Below, in pieces: positions 45,449 to 58,279 of a stretch of 64,000 nucleotides of DNA. The notes beneath the pieces were generated by a model. The model was not told the origin of the DNA and did no database searches. It worked only from the letters and a program-made list of their open reading frames with translations. The number at the start of each line of letters is the position of its first letter. Position 1 is the stretch's first letter. Both the position numbers and the translations under genes were made by a program. Source of the DNA: Agelas oroides (Eukaryota > Porifera > Demospongiae > Agelasida > Agelasidae); NCBI GenBank assembly GCA_949130485.1, contig OX422185.1, positions 17,301,011 to 17,365,010 of the forward strand, read 5' to 3'.

Positions 45449-45680
45449 TTTCTTCTTTGTTCAGACCACTTGTCAAACGACGATAACTCGAAAACGGTTC
45501 AACCACTCACCTTGATTTTAGTACGAAACGGATGCTCATCACAGCGTACAGCTTCCCAACCACTCAGCAACTTCATAGCTTCAAATTCACCCTGGTCAAC
45601 AAAAGCCATTCACAACACTCTGAGGCTGCTGTCCGTTGCTTAGGACGCCATTTTCTAATTTTGTATGCATGCGCACACGA

Positions 45681-45732
45681 AGTCTTGTTCCCAGACCAAA
45701 GACCACGGTCATTGGTCTGGAAGCGAGACTAG
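45681..45732. mobile_element. Degenerate member of the TAG(T/C)CTCG fold-back family
   Basis: AGTCTTGTTCCCAGACCAAAGACC and its near inverse ending in GCGAGACTAG form a 50-bp hairpin. The flanks CGCACACGA and GTACACAAG resemble each other only weakly. Confidence 0.5.
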
Positions 45733-45739
45733 TACACAA

Positions 45740-46190
45740 GCGAAATGGCCAGCGGGCAGTACGCGTGGCTGGCACGGTCTTTCCCGGGTTCCCCCCGCGG
45801 CATTGGGCAAGGCTTATGAACACCACGTAGGTAAGGCGCTACCTACTTGTAGCTATAGGCCTACACTAAAATAGCCTACTCACAGCTTTAGTGAACTGTA
45901 AAGCTAGGATGGTCAGTTGTCAGTATGATAGTTTTCTATGCTGCAGCTGGTCAGTCGTCATGTGATTGCCAACTGAATCACGAATTGGTTTCACAAAGTT
46001 TGGTACGGAGAGTGGTTGGCCCTTCAGCAGGTTCTAGCTGCTATACCGGTATTACACATAATTATTACATGCCTGGAACCACTACTAAACTGTCAACACC
46101 GTTTCAAAAGTTCTGGTGTTGCGGTTACACTTGGTCTAACTGTAACTGAGAATAAAAGTACAGAAACAAGACTTAAAAAACATTAAAAAT
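45740..46190. other. Intergenic, no gene recognised
   Basis: No domain-bearing frame and no inverted repeat recognised. Confidence 0.4.
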
Positions 46191-46192
46191 GT

Positions 46193-46293
46193 AAAAAGAT
46201 GTAGGGATGGCATGCCAAAAAGTAGGCAAACAAGATAGGGATAATGCATGAAAGCAAAGGTCAACATATTGGCAAAGCCCCATCCCTACATCT
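46193..46293. repeat. Hairpin with AGATGTAGGGATGG termini
   Basis: AAAAAGATGTAGGGATGG at the left and CCATCCCTACATCTTTTT at the right enclose about 65 bp. The same ATGTAGGGATGG motif occurs in the arms of the inverted-repeat element at 55828-56642 and singly near 53378. Confidence 0.7.
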
Positions 46294-46780
46294 TTTTCAC
46301 ACTACAGTTAGACAGTGCATGGGGGTCTTCTTAAAACGTACTGAGGATACTACAAGTCACTTGCGCTGTGTCTGAATGTGCAATGAAATCGAAAAATCAC
46401 ATGCTTGTTGCTGCTGGCATTACTTGTGCTGCACACTCATAACAATACAGACGGCAACAAACTTGTGATATTTTCCGGTATTGCTTAGTACTATGGTGAT
46501 AACGATTTTATCATACGAACCTTTGATTTCATTGCACATTCAGGCGCAGCACACGTGACCTGTAGTATGGTGATACTTATATAGTAACACAGTGTTACAC
46601 AATGTAACATCTTACCAGTGCAGTGCCCCATATGCTGAATCTGGCAATGATGCCTACATGGTGATTACGATAGTGTGTCAGTATCCTCCCGGCCTGCACC
46701 CCCAGGAAACATATCACAACAGAGTTGAGTGAACCGAGTGCTCCTTCTGGGTCATAGGGAATGTGCAGCTGGTAGAGGTT

Positions 46781-46784
46781 CTGT

Positions 46785-46815
<31 letters not shown>

Positions 46816-46824
46816 GGGGGGGGG
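46781..46824 (+). repeat. (GT)n followed by poly-G
   Basis: TGTGTG repeat passing into about 25 guanines. Another G run of 24 lies at 52562-52585. Confidence 0.95.
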
Positions 46825-46929
46825 TAGGTGGGTTTGGGAAGATGTTATACTGGGCAATTCAGTGTTATAAAAGCCCTGCTAATACACAATAAACAGAAGA
46901 GCAGTATGTACTTAAATTGCTTAAAAATG

Positions 46930-47348
46930 CAGTAGAAACCGCAAACATTTTGCAGCATAGGATGTGTTACACGGACAGTAGAAACCGCAAACATTTTGCA
47001 GCATAGGATGTGTTACACGGACAGTAGAAACCGCAAACATTTTGCAGCATAGGATGTGTTACACGGACAGTAGAAACCGCAAACATTTTGCAGCATAGGA
47101 TGTGTTACACGGACAGTAGAAACCGCAAACATTTTGCAGCATAGGATGTGTTACACGGACAGTAGAAACCGCAAACATTTTGCAGCATAGGATGTGTTAC
47201 ACGGACAGTAGAAACCGCATGCAAAAGATTTTGTAGTATAGGATGTGTTACACCGACAGTAGAAATCGCAAATGTTTTGCAGTATAGGATGTGTTACACG
47301 GACAGTAGAAACCGCAAACATTTTGTAGTACAGGATGTGTTACATGGA
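46930..47348 (+). repeat. 46-bp satellite-like tandem array, nine copies
   Basis: The unit begins CAGTAGAAACCGCAAACA and ends GTGTTACACGGA. Copies at 46930, 46976, 47022, 47068, 47114 and 47160 are essentially identical; the seventh (47206) has a 5-bp insertion and the last two are diverged, so expansion is recent at the left side. Confidence 0.95.
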
Positions 47349-47349
47349 A

Positions 47350-47960
47350 ATACATGTATGTAGCTGGAGAGAGCTATAATGAAGTCACTATGTATCTTTC
47401 GAACATTTTTCTGCGCCTGTTACCAAAGCAAGATTTGCCTTTTCATATACGTACAAGCAAGCATGAGAGATGGCCACGATGTATGTATATGAGGAGAGGT
47501 AGTAGTAGGCAGTTGGAGTGCAGATACAGAACTGGGCTCAAAGGTAAGTCTTACAACTGTATACACTACGTGGGGTGAACCATGTGAAAATAAAATAGCA
47601 ATGAGTACTTAACCAGTAATATTTATAGTTGGGCCCCATCCTGCATGCATCTGATTCCTATTTTCCACAGCTCTTTTACTTTCAGATGAAAAATTAAGAT
47701 AGGAGAGGCCTGGGAATGAGGTAGCCTCGTTCGAGCAACTAATCAAGGGTACTAACTGTACCTCGCCCTGTACATGCCCACGCGTGTTTCTGCGGGTGTT
47801 TCTGGAAACAAATCCCTGCCCGACCCTATACCCTACCCTTGTTTCCAGAAACAATTAACGGGTTGGGGTAATGTACGTACCCAGGCTCTTGGTAGGCGGG
47901 GAGCAAAAGAGCCTGGTATCCACTGTTCGCGCATGCGCGTAATTATCCCCCGCTGAGCAC
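47350..47960. other. Intergenic with single fold-back arms
   Basis: A stretch at about 47879-47945 (CCCAGGCTCTTGG to GTATCCACTGTTCGCGCATGCGC) is matched in inverse orientation at about 52250-52320 (GCGCATGCGCAAACAGTGGATACCAGGCTCT), outside the R repeat pair. No gene seen. Confidence 0.5.
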
Positions 47961-47969
47961 GTGTTCAGG

Positions 47970-48037
47970 TAGTCTCGTGCCCAGCCGGAAATAACCTACG
48001 GACTTTCCGTAGGTATATCCGGCTGGTCACGAGACTA
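47970..48037. mobile_element. Fold-back MITE, 68 bp, perfect 9-bp target duplication
   Basis: TAGTCTCGTGCCCAGCCGG and its near inverse, flanked by GTGTTCAGG on both sides (47961-47969 and 48038-48046). Confidence 0.92.
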
Positions 48038-48112
48038 GTGTTCAGGCAATAGTGGGAGGGGAACGCGTAATACATATCCACGTGATTTATAGTGTGACGT
48101 CAGAGAGGGAGG

Positions 48113-48516
48113 AATCTCATTATGTACAGACTTGCTCATGAGAAAAAAATTACGGGTTTACCCCAAATTTAGATTTTAACCCTGTCCCTACGAGATTTAA
48201 CTTCACTGAATTTCTGCCTACAAGCATGCATAAATTCTGAGAGTATGCAGCACATCAAGGGAGAAGAGAACAAGTAAGCATGGTATCAGTATAGTATTAA
48301 AACTAGTCAGTATTGAATATCAGAAAAGGGATGCATTTCTGGCAGCTGTGTAGCTAGGGGGAAACAGACTGACATTTCAGAGCAGCCTCCAGCACCACAG
48401 AAAAAAGCTTGAATTATATTTTCTATTTCTATCCATGAGTCTTGACTGGTAAACACTCTTGTGTTTGGTGCACAATTAGTAAACCTGCTGTGCAATGCTG
48501 TGGTGTGTGTTTTTCC
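48113..48516 (-). repeat. Interspersed repeat R, copy 2 (inverted)
   Basis: Inverse partner of 50188-50590 with over 90 percent identity by eye, including the shared run TTACGGGTTTACCCC. With that copy it makes a ~400-bp-arm inverted repeat around a ~1.7-kb centre. Confidence 0.8.
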
Positions 48517-48599
48517 GAGTATACTATTGTTTATGAACACGATAGAGTGGACAAAATAAGAGTTGACTCTACATGGCAGCGTGTGCACATTCAGACATT

Positions 48600-49500
48600 T
48601 TGCATTGGGATCAGGGCTCTGAGGTTGATCTACTTGTTCACACTAAGTCTTGTCAAAGCTGTGCATGCTATATAGCTGCCATGTTCGATGATAGAACAAA
48701 GAATCCAAAGGAGCAAGTTGAACACTGCCTCATAAGTGCCAGGAAGATATATAGTTTGAGGGGATAGTTATCTGTCAGTGTAGCCACACACTACAAGCTC
48801 TGGGCATGTAAGGCAAAGTGGTTACTGAAAAATACAATCATGCATTTATCGAAAAAGTGAATATCAGTCAAATGCAAGCTTTATCCAGCTTGGAGATGAT
48901 AGCACAGGATTACGGATGGGATGCCTAACACTTGAAGTAAATGTATATACCCAGCCTCTCTTTGATTATGCTGTCTTTTCCAGTGCTCAAAGAGAGGGAT
49001 GCTAGGGGAAGGTTCATCTGTGCGCAGTGTGTCCTGAGTCATCTGGTGCTCTGAAAGGGGTGCTAGGGGAGAACTTATATGTAGTCTCCGAGAAGGATGT
49101 CTGTATTCACTGCTGTTTGCGTTGACCTTGCAAAATACAAACCAAAAAGCTGTGATATGAAATAATTATGTGGTTATTTTCCCATTTAGCCTGTAAAGAA
49201 GTTTACCACATAATTATATTCATATGCACAAGCTTGTTGTTTATATTTGCAATGGTGGGGAAGTGTATCATAGTCTCCTACCCAGGCTCTCCTCACACCC
49301 TGAGCTTGCAGTGTGAGACTGGTTTCGTATACATGCAAGTGCGACAGTATAGAAATGAGAATTTTGCTTGATATGTAACATAAGAACACAGCATTAAAGG
49401 TGCAATCGAACTAGGTAAGGATTTTAAGTATATTAAGACATTGCAGAAGGTATGCATAATTTTAATACGTGCATGCATAGTGAGGGTTCAATTTGAAGCT
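48600..49500. other. Centre of the R inverted repeat, no gene recognised
   Basis: AT-rich sequence without a recognisable frame. Confidence 0.4.
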
Positions 49501-49537
49501 CTAAAGCATGCATAATTTCATAATTTCTGGATTACAG

Positions 49538-49727
49538 AACTGTAGGATAGGTGGGCTAATGTTTGATAGTATATACTTGAAATTCAACTCCAAACAGTCT
49601 TCTACCCGGGATTTAGCAAAAGAAATACTACATCTGTTCAAGCATCTATCCTCGGAAAAAGCAGACAAGTCTGATAATCATGTATTATATCACATCGCTA
49701 GCCAAATTTGGCAACTGCTGCAGCATG
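49538..49727 (+). CDS. Possible internal coding exon
   Basis: Between an acceptor-like ATTACAG and a donor-like ATG/GTATGG, a 190-bp frame encodes a charged, helical-looking stretch (STRDLAKEILHLFKHLSSEK and HIASQIWQLLQHG). It resembles real exon sequence in composition, but no partner exon and no family is recognised. Confidence 0.25.
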
Positions 49728-49933
49728 GTATGGGTTCATAGGCGAGGCCAGTGGAAGGGCAAGTATTTTAGTCTTTCCTGTTCGGAGGAGGTGGCAAAGA
49801 TGTTACGCGTTGTTTTACAATGTATTTTCGGGCGTGATTTTCTATCCCCGCGTACTACAGTAGCTTCGGGTGTCGAAAACTATCCCAGCGCCAGCATGTC
49901 TTGTTGCTCTGATGATCTGGCACAGTTGCTACC

Positions 49934-49972
49934 TAGCCTCGTTCCCATCCTCCGTGCCTGGGAACGAGGCTA
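49934..49972. mobile_element. 39-bp fold-back with perfect 10-bp target duplication
   Basis: TAGCCTCGTTCCCA and its inverse TGGGAACGAGGCTA with an 11-bp centre, flanked by AGTTGCTACC on both sides (49924-49933 and 49973-49982). The smallest member of the family here. Confidence 0.9.
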
Positions 49973-50187
49973 AGTTGCTACCCTGCTCAGACCTTTGAAG
50001 TCTGAGTTCCGAAAATATATCAGTCTGAGAATAAATTTTTGCCTCTAGCATAGGAACATTACCACATTGAACAGATGTAAATAGCTTCATTTTTAAGCCT
50101 GATTTCGATTTCATCACACAGCGTTGACAATTTCAACAATGTTTGACCCTTGGTGCATAGTTAGATTGCAGTGTACAGCAATGTAGT

Positions 50188-50590
50188 GCACAAATGCACA
50201 CCACAGCATTGCACAGCAGGTTTACTAATTGTGCACCAAACACAAGAGTGTTGACCAGTCAAGACTCATGGATAGAAACAGAAAATATAATTCAAGCTTT
50301 TTTCTGTGGTGCTGGAGGCTGCTCTGAAAATTATGTCAGTCTGTTTCCCCCTAGCTACACAGCTGCCAGAAATGCATCCTTTTTCTGATATTCAATACTG
50401 ACTAGTTTTATTGCTATACTGATACCCTGCTCACTTGTTCTCTTCTCCCTCGATGTGCTGCATACTCCCTGAATGCAGAAATTCGGTGAAGTTAAATCTC
50501 GTAGGGAGAGGGTTAAAATCTAAATTGGGGGTAAACCCGTAATTTTTTTCTCATGAGCAAGTCTGTACATAACGAGATTCAGAGGGAGGA
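50188..50590 (+). repeat. Interspersed repeat R, copy 3
   Basis: Plus-strand partner of 48113-48516; the left 290 bp also match 39975-40275. Confidence 0.8.
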
Positions 50591-50628
50591 CGCGATCACG
50601 TGATAGCTACAATTGACTGACATTCCAA

Positions 50629-51483
50629 CGAGGGGTCCGTCACGGCGCGGTTCGGCGTACGAGATTTTGAAATCCAGTGGATTTCAGGTCGATTTCTGGA
50701 TTTCTGGGTTTCAAAGTGGATTTCTGGATTTCAAAGTGGATTTCTGGATTTCAAAGTGGATTTCTGGATTTCAAAGTGGATTTCTGGATTTCAAAGTGGA
50801 TTTCTGGATTTCAAAGTGGATTTCTGGATTTCAAAGTGGATTTCTGGATTTCAAGCGGATTTCTGGATTTCAAAGCGGATTTCTGGATTTCGCTATTTCT
50901 GAAGATACAGCTAAACATGAAACACATTCCTCTCAGCCTATATGCTAACAGAATACAATGTCACAGGCAGTTCACCGCTACATATATAGCACATAGGCAG
51001 CGTGTTCGTTGATTGTTATGTCATACATATTCATACGCATACTGCGTGTTAGTTTACATACATATTCATACCATACTGCATGTTCGTCATACATAATACA
51101 TCTGACAATTACATCACCTTGGAAGAATGACCTTTGTACTCGACCGCGAAGATCGGCCGGGTACAAAGGTCATTCATTGTGGTGACGTTCTATTACGTCA
51201 TAGAAAATCGGTGCACGTGCACGTCCTTGTGGTGTAATTAATGTAAAGTATACGGATATTTGCAGAGCATTTTAATAGAATCCTGAATTGGATTTCCGGA
51301 TTTTAGAGTGGATTTCCGGATTTCAGTGGATTTCTGGATTTCAGAGTGGATTTCTGGATTTCAGATTGGATTTCTGGATTTCTGGATTTCACAGTGGATT
51401 TCTGGATTTCACAGTGGATTTCTGGATTTCAGTTTGGATTTCTGCTGACGGTGTACGAGATTTCTTTCGTGACGGACCCCTCG
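50629..51483. mobile_element. 855-bp non-autonomous transposon, 8-bp target duplication
   Basis: CGAGGGGTCCGTCACG at 50629-50644 is exactly inverse at 51468-51483, and CATTCCAA flanks both ends (50621-50628 and 51484-51491). An 8-bp duplication fits hAT- or P-type elements. The inside has two arrays of a 20-bp unit (TTTCTGGATTTCAAAGTGGA): a regular one at about 50690-50900 and a diverged one at 51288-51448. In between, 51125-51139 and 51161-51175 form a 15-bp hairpin. No transposase is encoded; the long open frames (DFWISKWISGFQ repeats) come from the arrays. Confidence 0.9.
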
Positions 51484-51494
51484 CATTCCAAGAC

Positions 51495-52560
51495 CAAGAA
51501 GTGTGCATACAAGCTAAACGAACGGCTATATCGAGAAAGTAGCGATGGGCGCAATGGGCGTGCAAGGTTTTCGACAAAACTGAACAGGTCTGGCAGTTAA
51601 AATGGCCTCCTGTGACTCGCCTAGCGTTAAACTGGCAACTTACAAGCTTAGCCTGCGAGGTGAGCCATAATATCCAATTTTAACTAGCCAGATGGCTTCA
51701 GCTTAGTCGGAAACACTATGCGCCCGTCGTGACTTAGTCCATAGAGCGATCCTTGTAGCTTGCATCCACGATTCTTGCCCTTGGAATGTCATCAGAGTGT
51801 ACTAATTGTCGCTACGACGTGACGTCATGTCCTCCCTCCTCTGGTGTGACGTATTATTTAGCAAGTATACTAGTATAGTAGCGTGCAGCGAAGAGCGAAA
51901 CAACTACCTACAGCTAGCGCTACACTGCCCTGACTCGCTATAAGTTGTTGCTAACTAACAGTCTATGACAAACGGCAACACTTCGTATCACACAGACTTA
52001 CCAGGCAGTAGTCGTATAAACACGTCTTTCCCCTAGCAAACGTCCAAACTGGAAGCTACCTGTACTTCCTTGAGACTCATATCAGAAGTACCAAGCCGTC
52101 GGAGGGAGCTGGAGGGCGAAGAAGAACGAACAACCGAAAGACTTCCATCGTTGGTCAGCAAATTTGCGGACGATGTAGCGGTAAGTATACGTTATGAGGT
52201 CACGGTTTTACGGATATAACACGATAGTTTCCGATTTCCCTGGGAAATTAAGCGCATGCGCAAACAGTGGATACCAGGCTCTCTCTTTCCCCCGCCCACC
52301 GAGAGCCTGGGTACGAGGCTAGGAATGAGGCTACCAATGATCTAAAATTACCACATTTGGGAAAAGTTACTTAAGGAAGGTTCTGCTATATACCCTGAGT
52401 TATTATTTTCATAGTATTACCACTCATCATTTTGTTATGAAAATAAATGTTACAAAGGATCCACTTCCTGGCAATTTAGGAAACGATTACTCAACTGCTC
52501 AAAAGTCACTGCTGTATATAGTCTAATTGAATGAAACTATTACTTCACTCCCATAGGAAA
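51495..52560. other. Intergenic, no gene recognised
   Basis: Contains at 52285-52322 a pair of CAGGCTCTC and GAGAGCCTGGGTACGAGGCTA arms of the fold-back family. No gene seen. Confidence 0.4.
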
Positions 52561-52589
52561 TGGGGGGGGGGGGGGGGGGGGGGGGAGTG

Positions 52590-54140
<1,551 letters not shown>

Positions 54141-54143
54141 TTG

Positions 54144-54950
54144 TAATCTAGTGAGTTGCTAGTCATATATGACGATAGTCGTCTTACTAAAAAGATTTTT
54201 AAATGGTCACTAGAACTAGCCAATAAGGGCAAACCTACCTGGTGTTTTCATGCAAATAAATTGCTCACTCAGATCAACCTAGGACACTTAAATCCAAATA
54301 ATGTAACTAGCTTGTCTCCTAAGGAATTTCAAACCATAGTCATCACTAAATTAACTGATAAAGCAAACCACAAATGGAGAATGCGAATCTGGGACCATAA
54401 CACCTACTGTACAGACTCAGGGGGTAGGCTACATAACTATAGAGTTATAAAACAACAACCTAGGCCAGAGTGCTACATTAGTGGTATTCTGTGCAGGGGT
54501 CACCGGTGGGTCATGGCTGCCCTCCGGGGGGGTTGTCTCCCACTTCACATTGAGACAGGCCGATATAGGACACCAAAAACACCATACCACCTCCGGACCT
54601 GCAGATTGTGTTCATCAGACACTGTTGAAACTGAATTTCATTTTGTTATGTTGTGTCCAGCTTTAGATCATTTACGTTCTACCTTTTTCAGTTGCCTATC
54701 CGACTTAGATAACTCTTTTACCTCCCTTACCCTTATTGATAAATTTAAGTACATCCTTAGTGCAAATAATCATTGTAGAATAATTGGGAAACATTTGTAT
54801 AACCTGTATAAAACTAGAATCCAGCTTTTAAATCTGTAATATCTGTATACTTAACCATTATTTTGTACCCGTTTGTAGTGACTCATAGGCCTAATCAGGC
54901 CGGGCATCTCGCGTGTCACTCTAATAAAATATTTCATTCATTCATTCATA
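54144..54950 (+). mobile_element. LINE 3' end with (CATT)n tail
   Basis: A frame open from 54144 to 54839 encodes the C-terminal part of a non-LTR retrotransposon protein, ending with the cysteine/histidine knuckle CRLCSSDTVETEFHFVMLC. It contains WRMRIWDHNTYC and YISGILCRGHRWVMAALRGG before the knuckle. The 3' end has AATAAAATATTT followed by short CATT repeats (54935-54949) instead of poly-A, as in CR1/L2-like elements. The 5' part is missing. Confidence 0.75.
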
Positions 54951-54953
54951 TAA

Positions 54954-55047
54954 CCCACCTAGATACGAGGTATACTTGATGGTTAAAACACTACCTGGTA
55001 CTTGCCAGCTAGTGTTTTAACCATCAAGTTATTCGTATCTAGGTGGG
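54954..55047. repeat. Fold-back with ~38-bp arms after the LINE tail
   Basis: CCCACCTAGATACGA and ACTTGATGGTTAAAACACT are matched in inverse order at 55011-55029 and 55033-55047. It directly follows the CATT tail. Confidence 0.85.
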
Positions 55048-55059
55048 CTATATGACTTA

Positions 55060-55820
55060 GAACACTAGCCACTGATATTCAATTTTTATTGTCAACTTTC
55101 ACATTTTCAATTTGCTTGTTATAGTCATTTACAACAAAGCATATAGTACACATACAATGTTCACTGCAAGTTGATGGTAGCATTTTGGCTGGTGTCTTCT
55201 TAACATCCTCCTTTTGTGTTGTGCCTCTGAGTTTTCTCCAACGCAGCAAGTAGGACCCTATTGGTAGCTTGGCATACTCGAACTGCTCTAGTGCAGCTAG
55301 TAGCACTGAGTCAACAGTGCATGGCTTCGTTCAAAAACTTTTGCACTAGAGGAGGAGGCCACAGAAACTGGTGGTTGTTCAGCTCCATAGACCCCTATAT
55401 GCTGTGGTTTCAAACGGATTTAGACTATAGCTACTCACCATCAAACTGTTCCTGTAATGGGGTATTACGACTCAATACCCTGCGGTGACAGTCTATGGAG
55501 AGTTTTTCGGTGAACCCATTAGTAGTCCACATGAAGTGAGCGCAGGATTTATAAGCTTGCATGCAAAGCCTCATTAAACTCGTGCTTTGCACTTGGTTTT
55601 TATGAGGCTTTGCTTGGGGTTATAAACCCCAGATAAAGAAGTTTGATGTTTGAATTGACAATTTCACTTAGAAGCATTTGACTTTGACAATCCTTAGTTC
55701 TTTGTGAACAAAAATGTTCTGTACTACCATACTGTACACACCATGCATCTTCCCCTCGGCCACCCTTCCACGTCCTCTTCTCTGTTACCATTCCTAATAA
55801 ACTACCAAAAAAAAAAAAAA
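55060..55820. other. Intergenic, no gene recognised
   Basis: Includes a short inverse pair GCAAAGCCTCAT and ATGAGGCTTTGC (about 55563 and 55602). No gene seen. Confidence 0.4.
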
Positions 55821-55827
55821 GCAGCAG

Positions 55828-56642
55828 GAACAAGTCACAAAAAAGTTTTCCAAATGAAAACAAGCGCATGTAGGGATGGAACCCTCAAAAACCAGCCAAA
55901 CAAGATGGGAACGACACCACAACACATTCACACCATTCCTACATCTTGTGCCATTTTGCCAACTATGCACACCACAAAACTCTCTACATGCACTTAGTCT
56001 ATTCACACCCACTAAATAAACACTGAACAATATACAGCCTTCTACATAAAAGACAATCCATATATGCCATGTCCAGCAGCAATAAAATTTCACAACATAA
56101 CTTACCCCAACATACCATACAGACCCAGCTCATGCACTCCACAGTTTCTACATTCAAGACTAGCCTCGCAAGCCAGACCCTTTCCGTTCCACAGCACTGA
56201 TCGCTTTCAGTATCGGCAAGCAGAGGAACTAAGAATTGTCATAAATCCAAAGTGAAATTGTAAACCCAAACATCAAACTTCTTCCATCCGCGTGCCGCAT
56301 ACTGAAAGCGATCAGCACTGCACGGAAAGGGTCTGGCTTGCGAGACTACTTCAAGACAGACCATATCTGCCATGCTCAGTATAGCAACTACATTGCAGCC
56401 ACCCACAACATAACTCACTCCGCATACACATTAACCACACCCAGCACTACCCACCCCACTGCCTTCCACAACCCTTCTATGCACACAACTAACAAACACA
56501 AAGCATAGTTGACAAAATGGCACAAGATGTAGGGATGGTGTGAAATTGTTGTCGTGTCGTTCCCATCTTGTTTGGCTGGTTTTTGAGGGTTCCATCCCTA
56601 CATGCGCTTGTTTTCATTTGGAAAACTGTTTTGTGACTTGTT
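55828..56642. mobile_element. Inverted-repeat element, ~140-bp arms
   Basis: AACAAGTCACAAAAAAG at 55828 is inverse to CTGTTTTGTGACTTGTT ending at 56642, and the arms continue through GCATGTAGGGATGGAACC and AAACAAGATGGGAACGAC. Not coding. A member of the TAG(T/C)CTCG family (56161-56348) is nested in its centre. Confidence 0.85.
56161..56348. mobile_element. Nested fold-back element, 188 bp
   Basis: TAGCCTCGCAAGCCAGACCC and its inverse, flanked by ATTCAAGAC and CTTCAAGAC (8 of 9 identical). A second inverse pair, CTGATCGCTTTCAGTAT, lies inside. Confidence 0.88.
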
Positions 56643-56649
56643 ATGAGAG

Positions 56650-58220
56650 TGTTTGCAGTTGCAAAGAAGATGGACTATTAAGAGATGCACAAACAAGAAT
56701 GTGATGGTGAATGACCAGTGACTGGGTTGAAGGGAATAGGCGGACAAGCCGTATTGCCCTTCCTAGAGACTCCAGGCACTAAGGTGCAGATTTTGATGAC
56801 CATGCATGTTGGTGACTCCTGTCTGCAGGTTTGGGGACTCACTGGTAGCTACACTTAGACTTATTAGCCCCCAAAAAACGTCATTTTCATCATCAGAGTC
56901 ATCCCCATAGCCAGCTCTTGAAACGGAAACAAACTTTAAACATCTACCATAATATGCACTGATACCACTGTTGTGAGCTGTTGTGCTCCAAAAAGGGCTA
57001 GGATATCATAGCACAGGACTCATTTAGATCCCCAGTAAATTTAAAACTGGATGAGGTGTTGTATGTACTTGATCTTTAAATGATGTTGCGCGTTGCCACC
57101 CTCTCCATTGAATTTTGTTGTAAAAAGTGGGTACGGTACCATTTGACTTCAGAAAGCCATATCTTGGGGTAAAATATAGGTAACCCAGGCAATATGCATA
57201 TTGTTCAGTTGCTCAAAGGCTGCTCTTTAAGCCTGTATTACTAACTTTTTTCGATTGCGAAATTTTGTTGTTGTTTTTTTGTTTGGACTCGCTACATGCA
57301 GCACAGCATGCAGACAGACGAAATACTATGATCACAAGTCACAGACACAATCACGGCAGAAACTGCAGCATGCAGTTGTTGCTGTGAGTGCAGCGAGCCC
57401 CACACTTGTGGTGAAAAGGGAAAATTATCTATATGTTTGTTTATATGTATGGTATGTGTGTAATACGTATATATATTCTGCCCTATTTGTGTATGATACA
57501 ATATTTTCACATTGCACGTTGGTTCATGAAGCCACTCTTGCTCAAGAGACAAGACCAGCAGGAAAGAAAGCAGTGGGAGTCAGCGCCGAAAACAGTGATG
57601 AAAGGGAGTCACGACTAGCGAGATGGAGACTGATTATGAACAGCGTTCTTCATGACAGTCTGCTGCCAACAGGGTGTGCCCAGTGTACAACACGATTAGC
57701 TTGTGAGAACCCGAACCAGGGTGGCCTGCATGACTCGATCAAATAACCCTTGCTGAGTAACAGCTAGAGGAGAGCTTCTGAAACTCCGTACCAAACCTCC
57801 AGTAATTGTGCTCAGGAAAAGGGCTGACCATCATAAAATAGCTGACCCCATACTCCATAGCTTAGAGAATTCTGATTCCACAGCAGTGTATGTGCTCAGC
57901 AAATATCCACTATAGACATGCACTTGAGGAGACAGTGCCAAAATGTGAAAAAGTTGGAGTCACGGGAAACCAATGGAATATACTTGTTCATATACTATGG
58001 TGTTGAACCCTCATCCTTGACTTGCTGCCACCAATTGCTTGAAGACTTTGTTGCATGCAGCTGTAGCTACTCTTCCACAGTAATGACAGAGTGTATACAA
58101 TGAACCCAAGCACAGAGCTACCTAGTGTTACAGGCTGCAGTTGGAGGTGGAGAAGACCTGGGAATGAGCCTATTGTTGTGTGTATGCAAGTGGGAAAATG
58201 TAGTGCTATGAAACCCACCA
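56650..58220. other. Intergenic, weak coding hints only
   Basis: A frame around 57540-57745 (GVSAENSDERESRLARWR) has a charged composition but begins without an ATG and matches nothing recognisable. Confidence 0.35.
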
Positions 58221-58227
58221 TGCGACT

Positions 58228-58271
58228 CCCTCAAGCTCACCCCACAATGCACTGCATTCCCCTGCTGCTAG
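58228..58271 (+). mobile_element. Solitary right end related to the array units
   Basis: CTCAAGCTCACCCCACAATG, then the hairpin AATGC-ACT-GCATT, and finally CTAG before T, matches the right terminus of the ~1.1-kb units (CTCAGGCTCGCCCCACAATG ... CTAG). The rest of the element is not similar, so only the terminus is conserved, as expected of different members of one Helitron-like family. Confidence 0.5.
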
Positions 58272-58279
58272 TTAACATT

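Noticed and set aside
45294-45643. Lysine/glutamate-rich and phenylalanine/serine-rich frames, also at 53485-53787
   Set aside because: Direct translations of the (TTTC)n microsatellites.
50613-51012. Long open frames rich in DFWISKWISGFQ-like repeats
   Set aside because: They arise from the 20-bp tandem array inside the transposon, are open in more than one frame, and have no start context or domain.
57255-57746. 163-codon plus-strand frame
   Set aside because: Starts at a TTG, shows no recognisable family, and the middle is low-complexity (YVCLYVWYVC).
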